Shown here piece by piece: positions 11,592 to 22,403 of a stretch of DNA of 64,000 bases. Position numbers and translations under genes: made by a program. The notes beneath the pieces were generated by a model that saw only the letters and a list, made by a program, of their open reading frames with translations, was not told the origin of the DNA and searched no databases. Source of the DNA: Hippophae tibetana (lineage: Eukaryota; Streptophyta; Magnoliopsida; Rosales; Elaeagnaceae); contig CM072811.1 in the NCBI GenBank assembly GCA_037013495.1, positions 16,746,659 through 16,810,658 of the forward strand, given 5' to 3'. Within the stretch, counting starts at the first letter, position 1; every line of letters begins with the position of its first letter.

Positions 11592-12785
11592 CTACTCTAA
11601 AGTGCCATCAATCTTCTTAGTTACCTTTTGCAACAAGGCAGATTCATCAAAGGTAACATCTCTGCTAAAGATTATCTTTTTTGTTTCAAGGCACCATAGT
11701 TGATATCCCTTAGAACTAGAAGGGATCCCCAAAAAAATGGCTTTCTTGGCTCTTGGGTCCAACTTTGATTCTGTTACATGGTAGTATGCAATTGAACCAA
11801 ACACATGTAAGAAATCGTAATCTCTAGCAGGTTTTCCAGACCATACCTCCATAGGCGTTTTGCCTTCAAAAGTAGACGATGGTAGACGGTTGACGAGATG
11901 ACATGCATATGTCACAGCCTCAGCCCAATACTACTTGCCTAAACTAGCATTTGACAACATACACTGAAACTTCTCCAGCAAAGTCTGGTTCATACGTTCT
12001 GCAACTCCTCTATTTTGTTGTGGTGTTTTTCGAATAGTGAAGTGTCGCACTATCCCTTCTTCTTCACAAACTTTCATAAATGGATCGTTTGTGTACTCAG
12101 TGCCATTATCAGACCTCAGACGCTTGATCTTTTTACTAGTCTGAGTCTCGATCATATTCTTCCACTTGAGAAAAATCCTCAACACTTCATCCTTCTTCTT
12201 CATGAGATACACCCAAACCCTTCTGGAGAAGTCATCAACGAAAGTGACATAATAATGTTTTCCACTCATGGATGGAGTTCTTGTTGGCCCTCATACATCA
12301 GTATGGATGTAATCCAAAATTCCCTTTGTATTATGGAGAGTAGTGCCAAAGCTTACTCTTTTCTGCTTCACCAATACACAATACTCACAAAATTCCATCT
12401 TACCGGTTCTCGCACCTTTTAACAGGCCTTGCTTTACTAGAATCTGCAAAGCTTTTTCACCAGCATGTCCCAAACGCATATGCCACAGCTTGGTAGTTTC
12501 TAAATCTCTTTCTTCCTCTGAAACTACTACTGATGTTGTCCCAATAACCGTACTACCAAGGTAGTAGTACAAGTTATTCTTTCGAACACCTTTCATCGCC
12601 ATAAGTGCTCCAGAAGTAACCTTCAATGCCCCATTTTGTATGGTCATAGTGAAGCCTTTTGATTCTACGACTCCCACAACAATGAGATCTTCTTCATATT
12701 TGGAACATAATAAACATATGTCAAGACCCTGGTTGAACCATCTTGATTCTTCAAACAAATTGTACCGATTCCCAAAACTTTGCAT
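11592..12785 (-). pseudogene. C1 copia integrase
   Basis: GAG-pre-integrase and zinc-binding segments (LWHMRLGHAGEK, then CEYC) lie in 12291-12785. The catalytic core continues in 11931-12269 with TFVDDFSRRVWVY and RSDNGTEY, and a NRGVAERMN-type motif supplies the third acidic residue. 11592-11915 holds the C-terminal part (CHLVNRLPSS, VFGSIAYYHV). Two frame interruptions occur, near 12280 and 11920. An intact version would insert cDNA into the genome. Confidence 0.85.
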
Positions 12786-13782
12786 GGATAATCATTACCC
12801 ATGAAAACAACTCCACCGTCTAGTTCTTCAAAGTTAAAGAACCACTCCTTGTTAGGAGACATATGGAAAGTACATGCTGAATCAAAAATCCAATCACCAG
12901 GATGAGATGCTATTGACGAACCAACCAATGCAAAATCTGAATTTGAATTGCTTTCAACTACACATGCATCAGATTGCACAGCTTTTCCTTTCTTTTGTAG
13001 CTTCGGACAATTTTTCTTCCAATGGTCTTTCTCATGACAAAAAGCACATTCATATTTACCAAGTATTCCTTTTGATAGAGATCTACCTCTCCTTCCTTTA
13101 TGTTGTGTTTGCGGACGTCCTTTTACAGACAATGCCTCTACTGCTTCATTCCTGCTTTCTCTTTTATCTTTTTTGCTAATTTCATAACTATACAAAGCAG
13201 TACAAACTTCCTTAAAAGACACTTTATCCTTCCTAATGAGTAAGCTCGTAATAAGATGATCAAATTCATCAGGAAGGGAGGTTAACAACATCAAGGCTAA
13301 ATCTTCATCTTTAAAAGTTTCATCCATATTTAACAAATCTGCTACTAATTGATTAAAAGAAGTAATGTGGTCATTTATTGTAGTACTTGGAAAGTATTCA
13401 AACCGGAACAACTTCTTCTTCAAATAGAGCCGATTTTGTCCACTCTTCTTCATGAACTTGTTCTCCAACGCCTTCCACAACTTACTTGCAGATGTCTCCT
13501 TCATGAACGTGTATTTTTGTTCTCTTGAGAGACACGAACGGATTGTACCACATGCCAATCGATTGATATTTTCCACTCTACTTCATATGCTCCATCTGGT
13601 TTCTCTTCTTCAATAGTGATGTCTAGACCTTGTTGAAACAGAGCATCTAGAAATTCGCCTTGCCACATGCCGAAATGACCAATTCCATCAAACTTCGTCA
13701 CCTCGAACCTTGCATTCATCACCATAGTTCTACTTGACGTGGATGACTGGCCTTTGTTTGAAAGAAATTTTTCTTCCGCCAT
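12665..13782 (-). pseudogene. C1 copia gag and protease start
   Basis: The reading starts MAEEKFLSNKG at 13782 and shifts frame near 13570 into MENINRLACGTIRSCLS. A CCHC knuckle (CAFCHEKDHWKKNC, residues 177-190 of the second frame) follows a basic linker. The protease site DSACT at residue 232 replaces the family's usual DSGA/DSAC-type motif. The start lies about 100 bp inside the primer binding site, as expected for copia. The frameshift alone prevents a full-length Gag. Confidence 0.85.
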
Positions 13783-13865
13783 TTCTTCAAATTACAATAA
13801 CTAGCAACTATATTTCAATAGCAAACAAACGGAATACAAACAAATGCCTAGGTAGAAAACCTTCA

Positions 13866-13879
13866 ACTCTGATACCGAT
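13866..13879 (-). other. C1 primer binding site
   Basis: The plus strand reads ACTCTGATACCGAT directly before the LTR, the complement of a TGGTATCAGAG-type initiator tRNA-Met site with one change in the core. Confidence 0.75.
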
Positions 13880-14326
13880 TGTTGGGAAAATCGGATATAT
13901 TTTCCCTATTCAAATAGTTACTATTCACTTATGATTTAAATAAATAGAACTCAAACTAACCCGAAAAAATAATGCTATTAGAAATATAATGCTAAAATAA
14001 ACTAAAACAGATATTGAAACAGAAATACTAAAGCAGAAAATTACTAACACCAGAAATTTAATGAGGTTCGGTATAAATGTTACCTAGGTCCTCAGGCGTC
14101 GTTGACCACTTCCACTATCTCCAAATGGATGAACTCCAAAATTACAACTAATTAGGGAAAATTGAGCTAATCAATTACCCTTACAAAAGATAGGAAGATT
14201 TACAAATTTTGTGATGTTTACAAATGGCGAAGGAGGGCTTTATTTATAGCCCTAAATCCAACACCCATCTCTATTCCTAACCAATGTGGGACTTTTCTAA
14301 TTTGCTCACTAAGGAGCTATATAACA
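13880..14326 (-). repeat. C1 5' LTR
   Basis: 447 bp, TGTTGGGAAAATCGG to GAGCTATATAACA, followed by the GTATC target duplication. It carries the 36 bp missing from the partner LTR. Confidence 0.85.
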
Positions 14327-14660
14327 GTATCATTCTCTAAAGACTAGATTGATTCTGAGCAAATATAGATGTGCGCTGCAAAAAAAGGCAACTTGATGTC
14401 TCTATCACTTATCACAACTTTGTGTAGGGAATTTGATGTGCCTATTGTTGAAGATAAGAAAAAACTAAAAATAAAAGGTGTAATCACACAAATTACAATT
14501 ATTTGGATTTTACAATAAAATAATGAACCCCAATTCAAAGAACCTACTAAAAAACAACCCACTTTTCTTTCTAACTCAACTATTCTTATGGAAAAGCGTT
14601 TAAGTGATGTAGAAGTTCAACCATTTGAATTCATGGAACACCAAAAATAATTTTGGAAAT
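14327..14660 (+). pseudogene. plant transposon protein ORF, 3' part (element G2)
   Basis: Continuation of the ORF interrupted by C1. After the duplication the frame gives YHSLKTRLI, then shifts into CAAKKGNLMSLSLITTLCRE and FDVPIVED, matching the C-terminal half of the plant transposon protein domain. A stop and the frameshift show that it was already decaying, or decayed later. Downstream (14660-15130) is low-complexity acidic coding-like DNA with stops, then the polypurine-like tract. Confidence 0.55.
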
Positions 14661-15132
14661 ACTAATATGAAAGAGACATTGCAATTCAAAGGAACATGAG
14701 ATCAAACTCAAAACAATTTCTCATTTCCAAAATTTACTAAGAACGTTTTTGAGGAGGAAGAAGAGAAAATTGGAGAGAGAAAAGATGAACAAGGAAAAAC
14801 CCAGACCGAGTACCATACCCCACCAATGGAGGATGAACATGAAGAACCCAACACTAAAGAGGAGGTTCAAATAATTGAACACTCATAATCCTCCAAAAAG
14901 AAGAAAAAATTCAAACTTTCAAGCATAGGCAAAGCATTATCCTTAAGGGGAATATAGCTATATAGTTCCTCCAAATTCAATTAAGAAGAAAGTAGTACAT
15001 TGCACCAGCTTTTTTGCAGCAAAACAAGGGTGTTTTATTTACCCTTATTCATTTTGTTAAATTCTCATTTTTATTGAATTTGTCTATACATTGTAGTATT
15101 GCTTTGAATTGTTTACAGTGAAGGCACTACAT

Positions 15133-15156
15133 GCTTTAAGTGTGGGGTGGTTTATT
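15133..15156 (+). other. polypurine tract-like motif of G2
   Basis: GCTTTAAGTGTGGGGTGGTT resembles the AAGTTTGGGGTGGT tract found directly before the 3' LTR of Athila-lineage elements. Its plus orientation agrees with the upstream ORF. The following DNA would then be the start of a 3' LTR. Confidence 0.5.
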
Positions 15157-15161
15157 TTTGA

Positions 15162-15302
15162 GTATAACAGTTACATAATTATGAAAACAATGGTTATAAA
15201 ATAACGGTTATAAAAAAGCGGTCACAAAATAACTGTCACATAATTAGCATTTTTTCTCATCAATTGTTTTATTTAAATACACATTATTTCCAATAATCCC
15301 TC
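15162..15302. repeat. short repeat region related to 20049-20255
   Basis: ATAATTATGAAAACAATGG followed by ATAAAATAACGG, TCACAAAATAACTGTCACAT and TTTTTTCTCATCAATTG resembles the 37-bp array and its downstream TTTTTTCTTCAATTT at 20064-20230. The two copies bracket copia C2 and could be its short LTRs or parts of a host LTR. The boundaries are uncertain. Confidence 0.4.
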
Positions 15303-15859
15303 ACTTGAATTTTTATATAAAAATAGTTTTTATCGAGCAACCGATCAATTAAAAGTATAAGATTGTGTATCAGAAAAAGGTGTCTATCGACTTGAACCTT
15401 TGCATAGTATTGATACTTTAGAATATACTAGAGTAACTAATAGTTTTGAATTCTATCTCTAATAACATTACACACACAAACTTTTCAAGGTATAGTTTGA
15501 AAAGCATGTACTTTACGGCCATGTACGTGTATCCTAATATAGTGAATGCTCTAGTAAATTTTGCCCAAAATATTCATAGGAAGCGGCCATACTTCCACAT
15601 TCACATAGGAAAGTCTATCAAGAGCACTCCAGTAGCTATGTACTTCACTCCACATAGAGTATAGAACTCATTAAGAGTTTAATAATTAACACATCATTCT
15701 CTATCGCTTTAGGACTTCATGCTTCTAACAATATAGAATGGGACTTCTTATTATCATGATTCATCTCATATCACTTCATGACTTGTTATTACCCATTGAA
15801 CTTATTTCTTGGGATCTCTAGTCTATAATTTGGATTACCATCACGAGTGACTCTTCATT

Positions 15860-17010
15860 CTAAGAGCATTAGTCTTATTCCTTTTGAGGTTTTGAAAACC
15901 TTCTTTCTTACTAATCCTTTTGTCAAAGGATCAATGAAATTTTCATCAGTACATACATGAGTCACTCTTACAGCTCTTGTAGATATAAATTCTCTAACAG
16001 TTTTTGTTTACGACATATCTATCGTCTCTTGACATTGTAATAACAGTTATGAATCTTTGCAATAGTCGTGGTACTATCACAGTGGATCAGGACAACTGGT
16101 ATCGGTCTTTCCCATAAAGGGATCTCAACTAATAGACTTCATCATAGATTGAGCCAAAATTGTTTGTTTCTTAGACTTCCAAGAAATAGCTCCACCAACA
16201 ATGCTAAATATATAGCCGCTAGTTGCTTTGGAGTCTTCTGATGAGGTGTTCCAATCAGCATTGTTGTATCCTTATAGAACAATGGGAAAAATTTATAATA
16301 TAATCCAAGGTTCATTGTTCTCTTAAAGTATCTTATGACCCTTTCAATTGCATTCCAATGCTCTATACTAGGTTTACTAGAAAACCTACGTAGTAGTCCC
16401 ACAACATAAGCTATATTTGGTCTAGTGTAGTCAATAGCATAATGTAAGCTACCAATGATGCTCGCATACTCAATTTGTGTAACACCATCTCTGGTGTTCC
16501 TAAACAACTTTACACTAGGATCATAAGGAGTACATGCAGGTTTGTAGTTAAAGGAATTATATTTCTTTAAGATCTTCTCATTGTAATGAGATTGATCTAG
16601 AGAAAGTCCCTTTTCAAACCTAGTAATCTTTATACCAAGGACTACACTTACTTCTCCAAGAACTTTCATATCAAAGTTAGCACACAACAAAGTTTTCACA
16701 TTATTCAACAATGAATATTTGACCCAAAAATAAGCATGTAATTCACATATAAATATATAATAGTGCAAATGTCATTGTGATATATGATAAATGCATTTGT
16801 CACTTTCATTTATTTTGAATCCATGTGAGATAACTAGATTATCAAAATTTTCATGTCATTGCTTAGGTGCTTATTTTAAACCATAAAAAGATTTATCTAA
16901 TTTATAAACTTCATTTTCTTACTTGGGACAACAAAGCCCTCAGATTAGTCCATATAAATCTTTTCTTCTAAGTCAACATTTAATAAGACAATTTTAACAT
17001 CCATTTGGTG
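15860..17010 (-). pseudogene. C2 copia reverse transcriptase and RNase H
   Basis: The 16142-16768 reading contains NFDMKVLGEVSVVLGIKI, LSLDQSHYNEKILKKY, CTPYDPSVKL and SLHYAIDYTRPNIAYVVG, the block after the copia RT active site. Its N-terminal part continues in broken frames to about 17010. Near 15880 the minus strand reads DPLTKGLVRKK, the end of copia RNase H. The catalytic YVDD segment, expected near 16750, is not intact. Confidence 0.7.
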
Positions 17011-17391
17011 CACTACTAAATCATGGATAGAAACAAGAGAGAAAAGCACACATATGGAAGTTATTCATGTGACTGGTGAAAAGGTATCAAAGAAATATAC
17101 ATTTTCTCTTTGCCTATACCCTTTGACTACAAGACAAAATTTGTACTTTTCAATAGTACCATCGGGTTTTAATTTTTTCTTTAGTATCCATTTACATCCT
17201 ATGGTTTTGCAACCAGGAGTTAAGTCAACTAAATATCAAGTTCTATTATACTCAAGATAGTCTATTTCATCATTTATGGCTTCTTCTCATAAGTTGGCAT
17301 CTAAAGAAGATAAGGCTTCTTAAAGAGTTTGGGGATCTTCCTCTAAGGTATAAGCATAAAAATCAAACTCAAAATCCTTATGGGTTTGAGC

Positions 17392-18545
17392 TCATTTACT
17401 TTTCCTAATTTCCATGTCTAATTTCTCATTTTGTTCACTAATTCTAGTTATGGGTAAATTACTGGTAGACGAGCCCCCACTATTCTTCAATTTAAAAGGA
17501 AACCTATGTTCATAGAAGTCAGCATCATTTGATTTTATAAATACATGATCATTTAGGTCATAGAGTTTATAAGTTTTACTATTCATTACATATCCTATGA
17601 ACACACATTCATATGCTCTACTAGCAAGTTTATTTATTTTAGGATCAGGGATCCTAACATAGGTTAAACAACCTCAAGTTTTCAAATATGTTAAGTTAGG
17701 TTTCTTATTTTTCAAAATTTCATATGGTGAAATTTTACTAATAGATTTAGGCACTCTATTTAGCACATAGCAAATAGTTAATAAAAACTTTCCCCACCAA
17801 TGGGAAGCAACACCATATTTTAATAAAATTACAATAACTGATTCAATAAAAGTTCTAATTTTTTTCTTCTTTCAGCTTTGGCATTCATTTAAGGAGAATA
17901 AGTTGCAGTATTTTCCAGAATGATTCCATGAGTTTTATTAAAAACATTGAAAATATTGAAATCATATTCAATGCCTCTATCACTTCGAAATCTTTTCATT
18001 TTTCTATTAAGTTGATTTTTAATTTTAGTCATAAATATTTTAAACATGTCAAATGCTTCACTTTTATTATTCATTGGATATATATAAGTATAATATGAAC
18101 AGTCATCAATAAAATTTATAAAATAGCATTTTTCATTTCTTGTTAAAATACCAACTAGTTTACATATGTCAAATTTTATTAAGTTTAACAGTTTAGATTC
18201 TCTAACTATTGACTTATGTGAAGTTTTTGTTATTTTAACTTGACTACAAAAGTTACATTTTTTAATATTATTCAAAGATAATTTAGGAATTAGTTCTAAA
18301 GTACTCAAGTTCTTGATTATGCATTTATTAACATGACAAAGTTTAGCATACCAAATATTAAAAGAACTCAACATATAACCAGAAGAAGAAGCTTTATTTT
18401 CAACATTCAATTTAAACATGCCATCAATGGCGTACTCTTTCCCAATAAAAATATTATTTTTAGTTATTGTATACAAATGAGCCCTTATAGTTTGAGTAAA
18501 CCCAACTTTGTTAAAAAGATAGTCCAAAACTAAGTTCTTTCTCAT
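17392..18545 (-). pseudogene. C2 copia integrase
   Basis: The 17889-18545 reading has IWYAKLCHVNKCIIKN and CNFCSQ (zinc-binding histidines and cysteines), FINFIDDCSYYTYIY and RFRSDRGIEYD (catalytic aspartates). 17392-17604 carries MFIGYVMNSKTYKLYDLNDH, the integrase C-terminal region, with stops between. Order and spacing fit one integrase broken by several stops. Confidence 0.75.
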
Positions 18546-18549
18546 CTCT

Positions 18550-19655
18550 TAAGTATACAGGACATCTTTCAAGATGATAGTCTTTCCAAAGGTAAACTTC
18601 AACTCCATTTTACCAGTACCAGCAATTTCAGTAGAGTGGAGTCTCCCAACAACACTTTCTTATCCTCAAACATATAATAGGACTTGAACATGTCATTATC
18701 ATAGCAAATATGGCAAGAAGCACCAATGTCCACCCATCACCCCTTAGATCCACCAACAAAGTTCATTTCAGATATCATAGCAATAAGTTGATCTTCGGTA
18801 AGGTTCGCCTACGGAGTAGGATGATTTCTATTCCGATAGTTCCTAGACAAGTGGCAAAGCCTGTTACAACTATAACATATAAATGTGTTATTTCTTGAGG
18901 GGTTGAGGTCCATTCCTTGGAGGATTATTTCTGTTTCTATTTTGGTTGTTACAATTCTGGTTATTAATGTGATTATGAATTTTCATGTTTCTTCCTTTAG
19001 GTTTCAGAATTACAGAGGATGATTTCTTATTAGCACTGTTGTTTGAGACAACCAGTACTTCATCTTTTTTATCTTGTTTTCAGGCTTCTTCTTCGATTCA
19101 TTGATGGGTTATGAGACTTTCTAGAGAAAATATATTCCTTAGTTTTATGTCTAAGTGCATTCTTAAAATCTTTCCATGCAGGGGGTAATTTATCTATAAT
19201 AACAACAACTTGAAATTGTTCATCTAAAGTCATACCTTAAGAAGTTATTTCATGTGATTAAGCTTCCACAAATTTGTCATTAGTCATTTGGTATTTCATG
19301 TATCTACTGACAACATACTTCTTTGTTCCAACTTCCTCAATATCATACTTCTTTTGAAGTGTATCCCAAATTTCTTTAGCAAACTTATCAGAATTATAAT
19401 AGTCATACAAATCATCAGCTAAACCATTAAGAATAAATTTTTTGCTTATAAAATCATTTTCCATCCATGTGTCTAATTCCTTAGTTGTAGCATCAGTAGA
19501 AGAATTAGGCAATGTTGGTTTTTTAGCAATAAGAACATAAGCGACTTTTTTAATGGTTAAAAAAATAACATTTTTTTCTCCATCTTTTAAAATGTAGTCC
19601 CTAGCAACGAAACAGTTTGTTAAGATTAGCAGTTAATATTTCAGTAGACATGATA
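18550..19655 (-). pseudogene. C2 copia gag and protease
   Basis: The minus strand begins MSTEILTANLNKLF near 19650, a typical copia Gag start. It reaches LDTWMENDFISKKFILNGL and EIWDTLQKKYDIEE at 19258-19512. Near 18720 it reads WVDIGASCHICYDNDMF, the protease site region with DIGAS where the family has D(S/T)GAS. Several stops interrupt it. Confidence 0.7.
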
Positions 19656-20063
19656 GATAGAAAACGTCTTAAAATTGTTGTTTCAGGTTTGTAAGAACAA
19701 GATAAGAACAATATTACCAATATATCGAAATATATTGTTGGGTTTATTCGCGAACTAAATCGCTCTCTTTAGGACGTTTCATGGCTCTACCTAAATTTGT
19801 GCAAGCAAACACAACCTCGTTGTCTCGAGGATATAACAACACATAATCTTTTTTTTTTTGTCTCGGAGCTTCACTATATTGATGAAGTCTGACATACTAC
19901 ACCTCTAAAATATTTATGTTGCCCGAAAAATTTTAAAAAATAATTTTGTATATTTTTCTTTGTTTTGCTATTAAGAGGAGTTTTTGAGTTGTTGAGTTGG
20001 GTCCTTAAATTAAGAACTATTGCCATCTATTTATAATTGAAAAAAGATGTGTAATGTTTACAC

Positions 20064-20210
20064 AATTATGAAAATAACGCTCATATAATAACGATCACAT
20101 AATTATGAAAATAACAGTCATAAAATAAAGGTTATATAATTATGAAAATAACAGTCATAAAATAAAGATTACATAATTATGAAAATAATTATCACATAAT
20201 TTATTACTTT
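20064..20210. repeat. 37-bp tandem repeat, about four copies
   Basis: AATTATGAAAATAAC recurs at 20064, 20101, 20138 and 20175, an exact 37-bp period. The repeats differ mainly in the middle (CTCATATAATAACG, AGTCATAAAATAAAGG). A shorter related copy lies at 15177-15240. Confidence 0.8.
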
Positions 20211-20242
20211 TTTTCTTCAATTTTTTTATTTAAATTCTTTCC

Positions 20243-20456
20243 TTATTTTGTAATCATATGAAAAAGCTTCTACTATATATAATCAAAACCCAAAATGAAC
20301 AGAATTTCCCATTAATTCAAAATAAGTAATCAAGTAGTCTCTTCATCAAGTTTATAAATGCCCGAAAAGATTCAGGAGCAGGTTATGGCTCTATAAGTGG
20401 TTGAAATGATGATAAACCTCACTGTTATTTTGTGATCATATGAAAAAGCTTCTACT
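20243..20456. repeat. 32-bp direct repeat, 182 bp apart
   Basis: 20243-20274 and 20425-20456 share TTATTTTGTAATCATATGAA / TTATTTTGTGATCATATGAA plus AAAGCTTCTACT, with one mismatch. The DNA between is unrelated. Confidence 0.8.
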
Positions 20457-20459
20457 TAA

Positions 20460-20961
20460 TTAGTGGCCCTCCATTTAAAAGCACTTCGCGTGGAAGATAA
20501 AAAGCTTTATAAGTATTTTCCCATAATCAATAAATCTGTTTCCTTTCGTCCTCTTCGCTTACGGGGATATACATAACAAGCTAAAAGGGTTTTTGTCTAT
20601 AAAATTCAGCTCTCATATTATACTTTAAAAATAGATTTAAGTGTGTTTTATTTTAAAAATAGACACATTTTAATTTTAAACTTGAAAATACATTTTTTAA
20701 TCAATTCTATCTAGAAAAGAAAAAGAAAAAGATATATCAATTTTATTTTACAAAACATAATTATTATAAATATAAAAAAATATTAATACCTTATAAATTT
20801 ATAATTAATTTTAAATACACAAATCTCTTTTATCATATTATATATTAAAGTTTTATTTTAAAAAATAAAAACAATTTATTTTATAATAAAATAAATACAA
20901 ATTTATACGAAAATGATATGCTAAGCATTTTGATTATTCATAAATAATATAATACATTATT
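20460..20961. other. AT-rich DNA without a gene
   Basis: A moderately mixed stretch (20460-20600) followed by AT-rich DNA. No reading frame, RNA gene or recognisable repeat is visible. Confidence 0.5.
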
Positions 20962-21093
20962 TGACACAACAGAAGATGGATGTCCATAAAAACTGGAGAT
21001 GGTGCACTACAGTTTTCTGGTTCCAAGGATGCTGTATGCTGCTCCCAGAACATTCCCATCATTTTAAGGGATGACCTCTTGGAAACTGCGTCA
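20962..21093 (-). repeat. C3 3' LTR with internal deletion
   Basis: 132 bp. It begins TGACACAA like the partner at 25840, then jumps to CAGAAGATGGATGTCC, corresponding to about 25984 in the other LTR, and ends GTCA. The polypurine complement CCCCCTCAAGTTGG follows. Confidence 0.85.
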
Positions 21094-21103
21094 ATATTCC
21101 CCC

Positions 21104-21508
21104 TCAAGTTGGTGCATAGATATCCGTCATGCCCAACTTGCCAAGTGAGTCATGAAAAATTGCACTTGAAACTCCCTTGGTTAAAATATCAGCTAGTTGA
21201 TCACCAGTTCGCACAAATGGAAGGGAGATGGTATTCTCTTCTAGATTTTGTCGAATGAAGTGTCTATTCACTTCTATGTGCTTTGTACGATCATGTTGTA
21301 CCGGATTCTGAGATATGGCAATTGCCGCCTTGTTGTCACAAAAGAGCCTCATTCCATCACTTGGACCAAAACCAAGTTCACTTAGGATTCTCCTTAACCA
21401 AATTAGCTCCTGTAACCCTTTAGTGATGCCAATAAACTCAGCTTCGGCACTAGAAAGGGCTACCACCTTTTGCTTTTTACTTCTCCATGTTACCAAATTA
21501 CCCTCCAA
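21104..21508 (-). pseudogene. C3 copia RNase H
   Basis: The reading contains TWRSKKQKVVALSSAEAEFI, the core acidic block of copia RNase H, then CDNKAAIAISQNPV, HDRTKHIEV and DQLADILTKGVSS, and ends at GMTDIYAPT. It is complete by family comparison but out of frame with RT because of one extra T on the minus strand near 21503. Apart from that shift the domain looks undamaged. Confidence 0.9.
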
Positions 21509-22379
21509 CGAAGGTAAAATATCCAGAAGTGGATTTTCGATCTGTGATGTCTCCTGCCCAGTCTGAATCTGTATACCCTTCCACTCTTAGGTGTTCATTT
21601 TTCTTGAAGAAAATTCCTCTACCTGGAGCACCTTTTAGGTACCTGAGAATTCTAAACACGGCTTCCATATGCTGCTCACTTGGAGCATGCATGAACTGAC
21701 TTACTAAACTCACAGCATATGTTATATCTGGTCTAGTATGAGACAAGTAAATGAGTTTGCCCACCAATCGCTGGTATCTCTCTTTATTGGCCAGTTCTTG
21801 AGTCGGAAACTCACCTAACTTAAGGTTTTGGACAACATGGGTATCAACTGGTTTGCAGTCAAGCATTCCAGTTTCAGTTAGCAAATCTAGTACATATTTC
21901 CGTTGGCACAAAGATATACCTTGCTTGGACCTTACCACTTCAATGCCGAGAAAATATTTCAGTCCACCTAAGTCCTTCATTTCAAAATCTTTAGAGAGTC
22001 TCTTCTTCAGACTTTCTATCTCATCTAGATCATCACCTGTGATTATCATATCGTCTACATAAATAATTAAGATAGCTATCTTTTCATGTCCCTTCCTGTA
22101 AAACAAAGTATGGTCAGAATCACTTTGAGAATACCCATATTTTTTCATAGCACTACAGAATTTTCCAAACCATGCTCTAGGAGATTGTTTTAACCCATAT
22201 AGTGCTTTTTCCAATTTGCAGACCAACTGTTGAGACCCTGAATGGTTGTACCCGGGTGGAATCTCCATATAAATCTCCTCTTCAAGATCACCATGAAGGA
22301 AAGCATTCTTTACATCGAACTGATGCAAAGGCCAAGCAAGATTAGCTGCAAGAGATAATAGAATTCTGATGGTATTCAA
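21498..22379 (-). pseudogene. C3 copia reverse transcriptase
   Basis: Motifs in order: FDVKNAFLHGDLEEEIYM (residues 21-38), YGLKQSPRAWF, the catalytic YVDD at residues 107-110, and KDLGGLKYFLGIEV. The connection segment YLSHTRPDITYAVSLVSQFM follows, then STSGYFTFVGG. All conserved positions seem present. It is cut off from integrase by a TAG at 22404-22406, at a site where relatives have CAG, which fits a single C-to-T change. Confidence 0.9.
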
Positions 22380-22403
22380 CTTAGCAACTGGTGAGAAGGT
22401 TTC

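Larger units (their letters stand above)
9249..14326 (-). mobile_element. Ty1/copia element C1 with target-site duplication
   Basis: A complete copia structure on the minus strand: 5' LTR at 13880-14326, primer-binding-site complement next to it, gag, protease, integrase, RT, RNase H in copia order, and 3' LTR at 9266-9676 (9249-9676 with a 17-bp extension). GTATC occurs at 9244-9248 and again at 14327-14331, and the host ORF reads through when one copy is kept. The coding region resembles Tork/TNT1-type elements. Frameshifts and stops divide it into about nine pieces, so it is not autonomous. Confidence 0.9.
15300..20050 (-). mobile_element. decayed Ty1/copia element C2
   Basis: Minus-strand copia remnant with gag start near 19650, protease near 18700, integrase at 17700-18545, RT/RNase H at 15880-17010 and a 3' non-coding part at 15300-15880. 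Stops and frameshifts are frequent in all domains. No clean LTR pair was found; the 37-bp repeat regions on each side are candidates. The interval limits are approximate. Confidence 0.7.

Noticed and set aside
12015..12422. 135-codon plus-strand frame
   Set aside because: Antisense shadow of the C1 integrase, whose motifs are clear on the minus strand.
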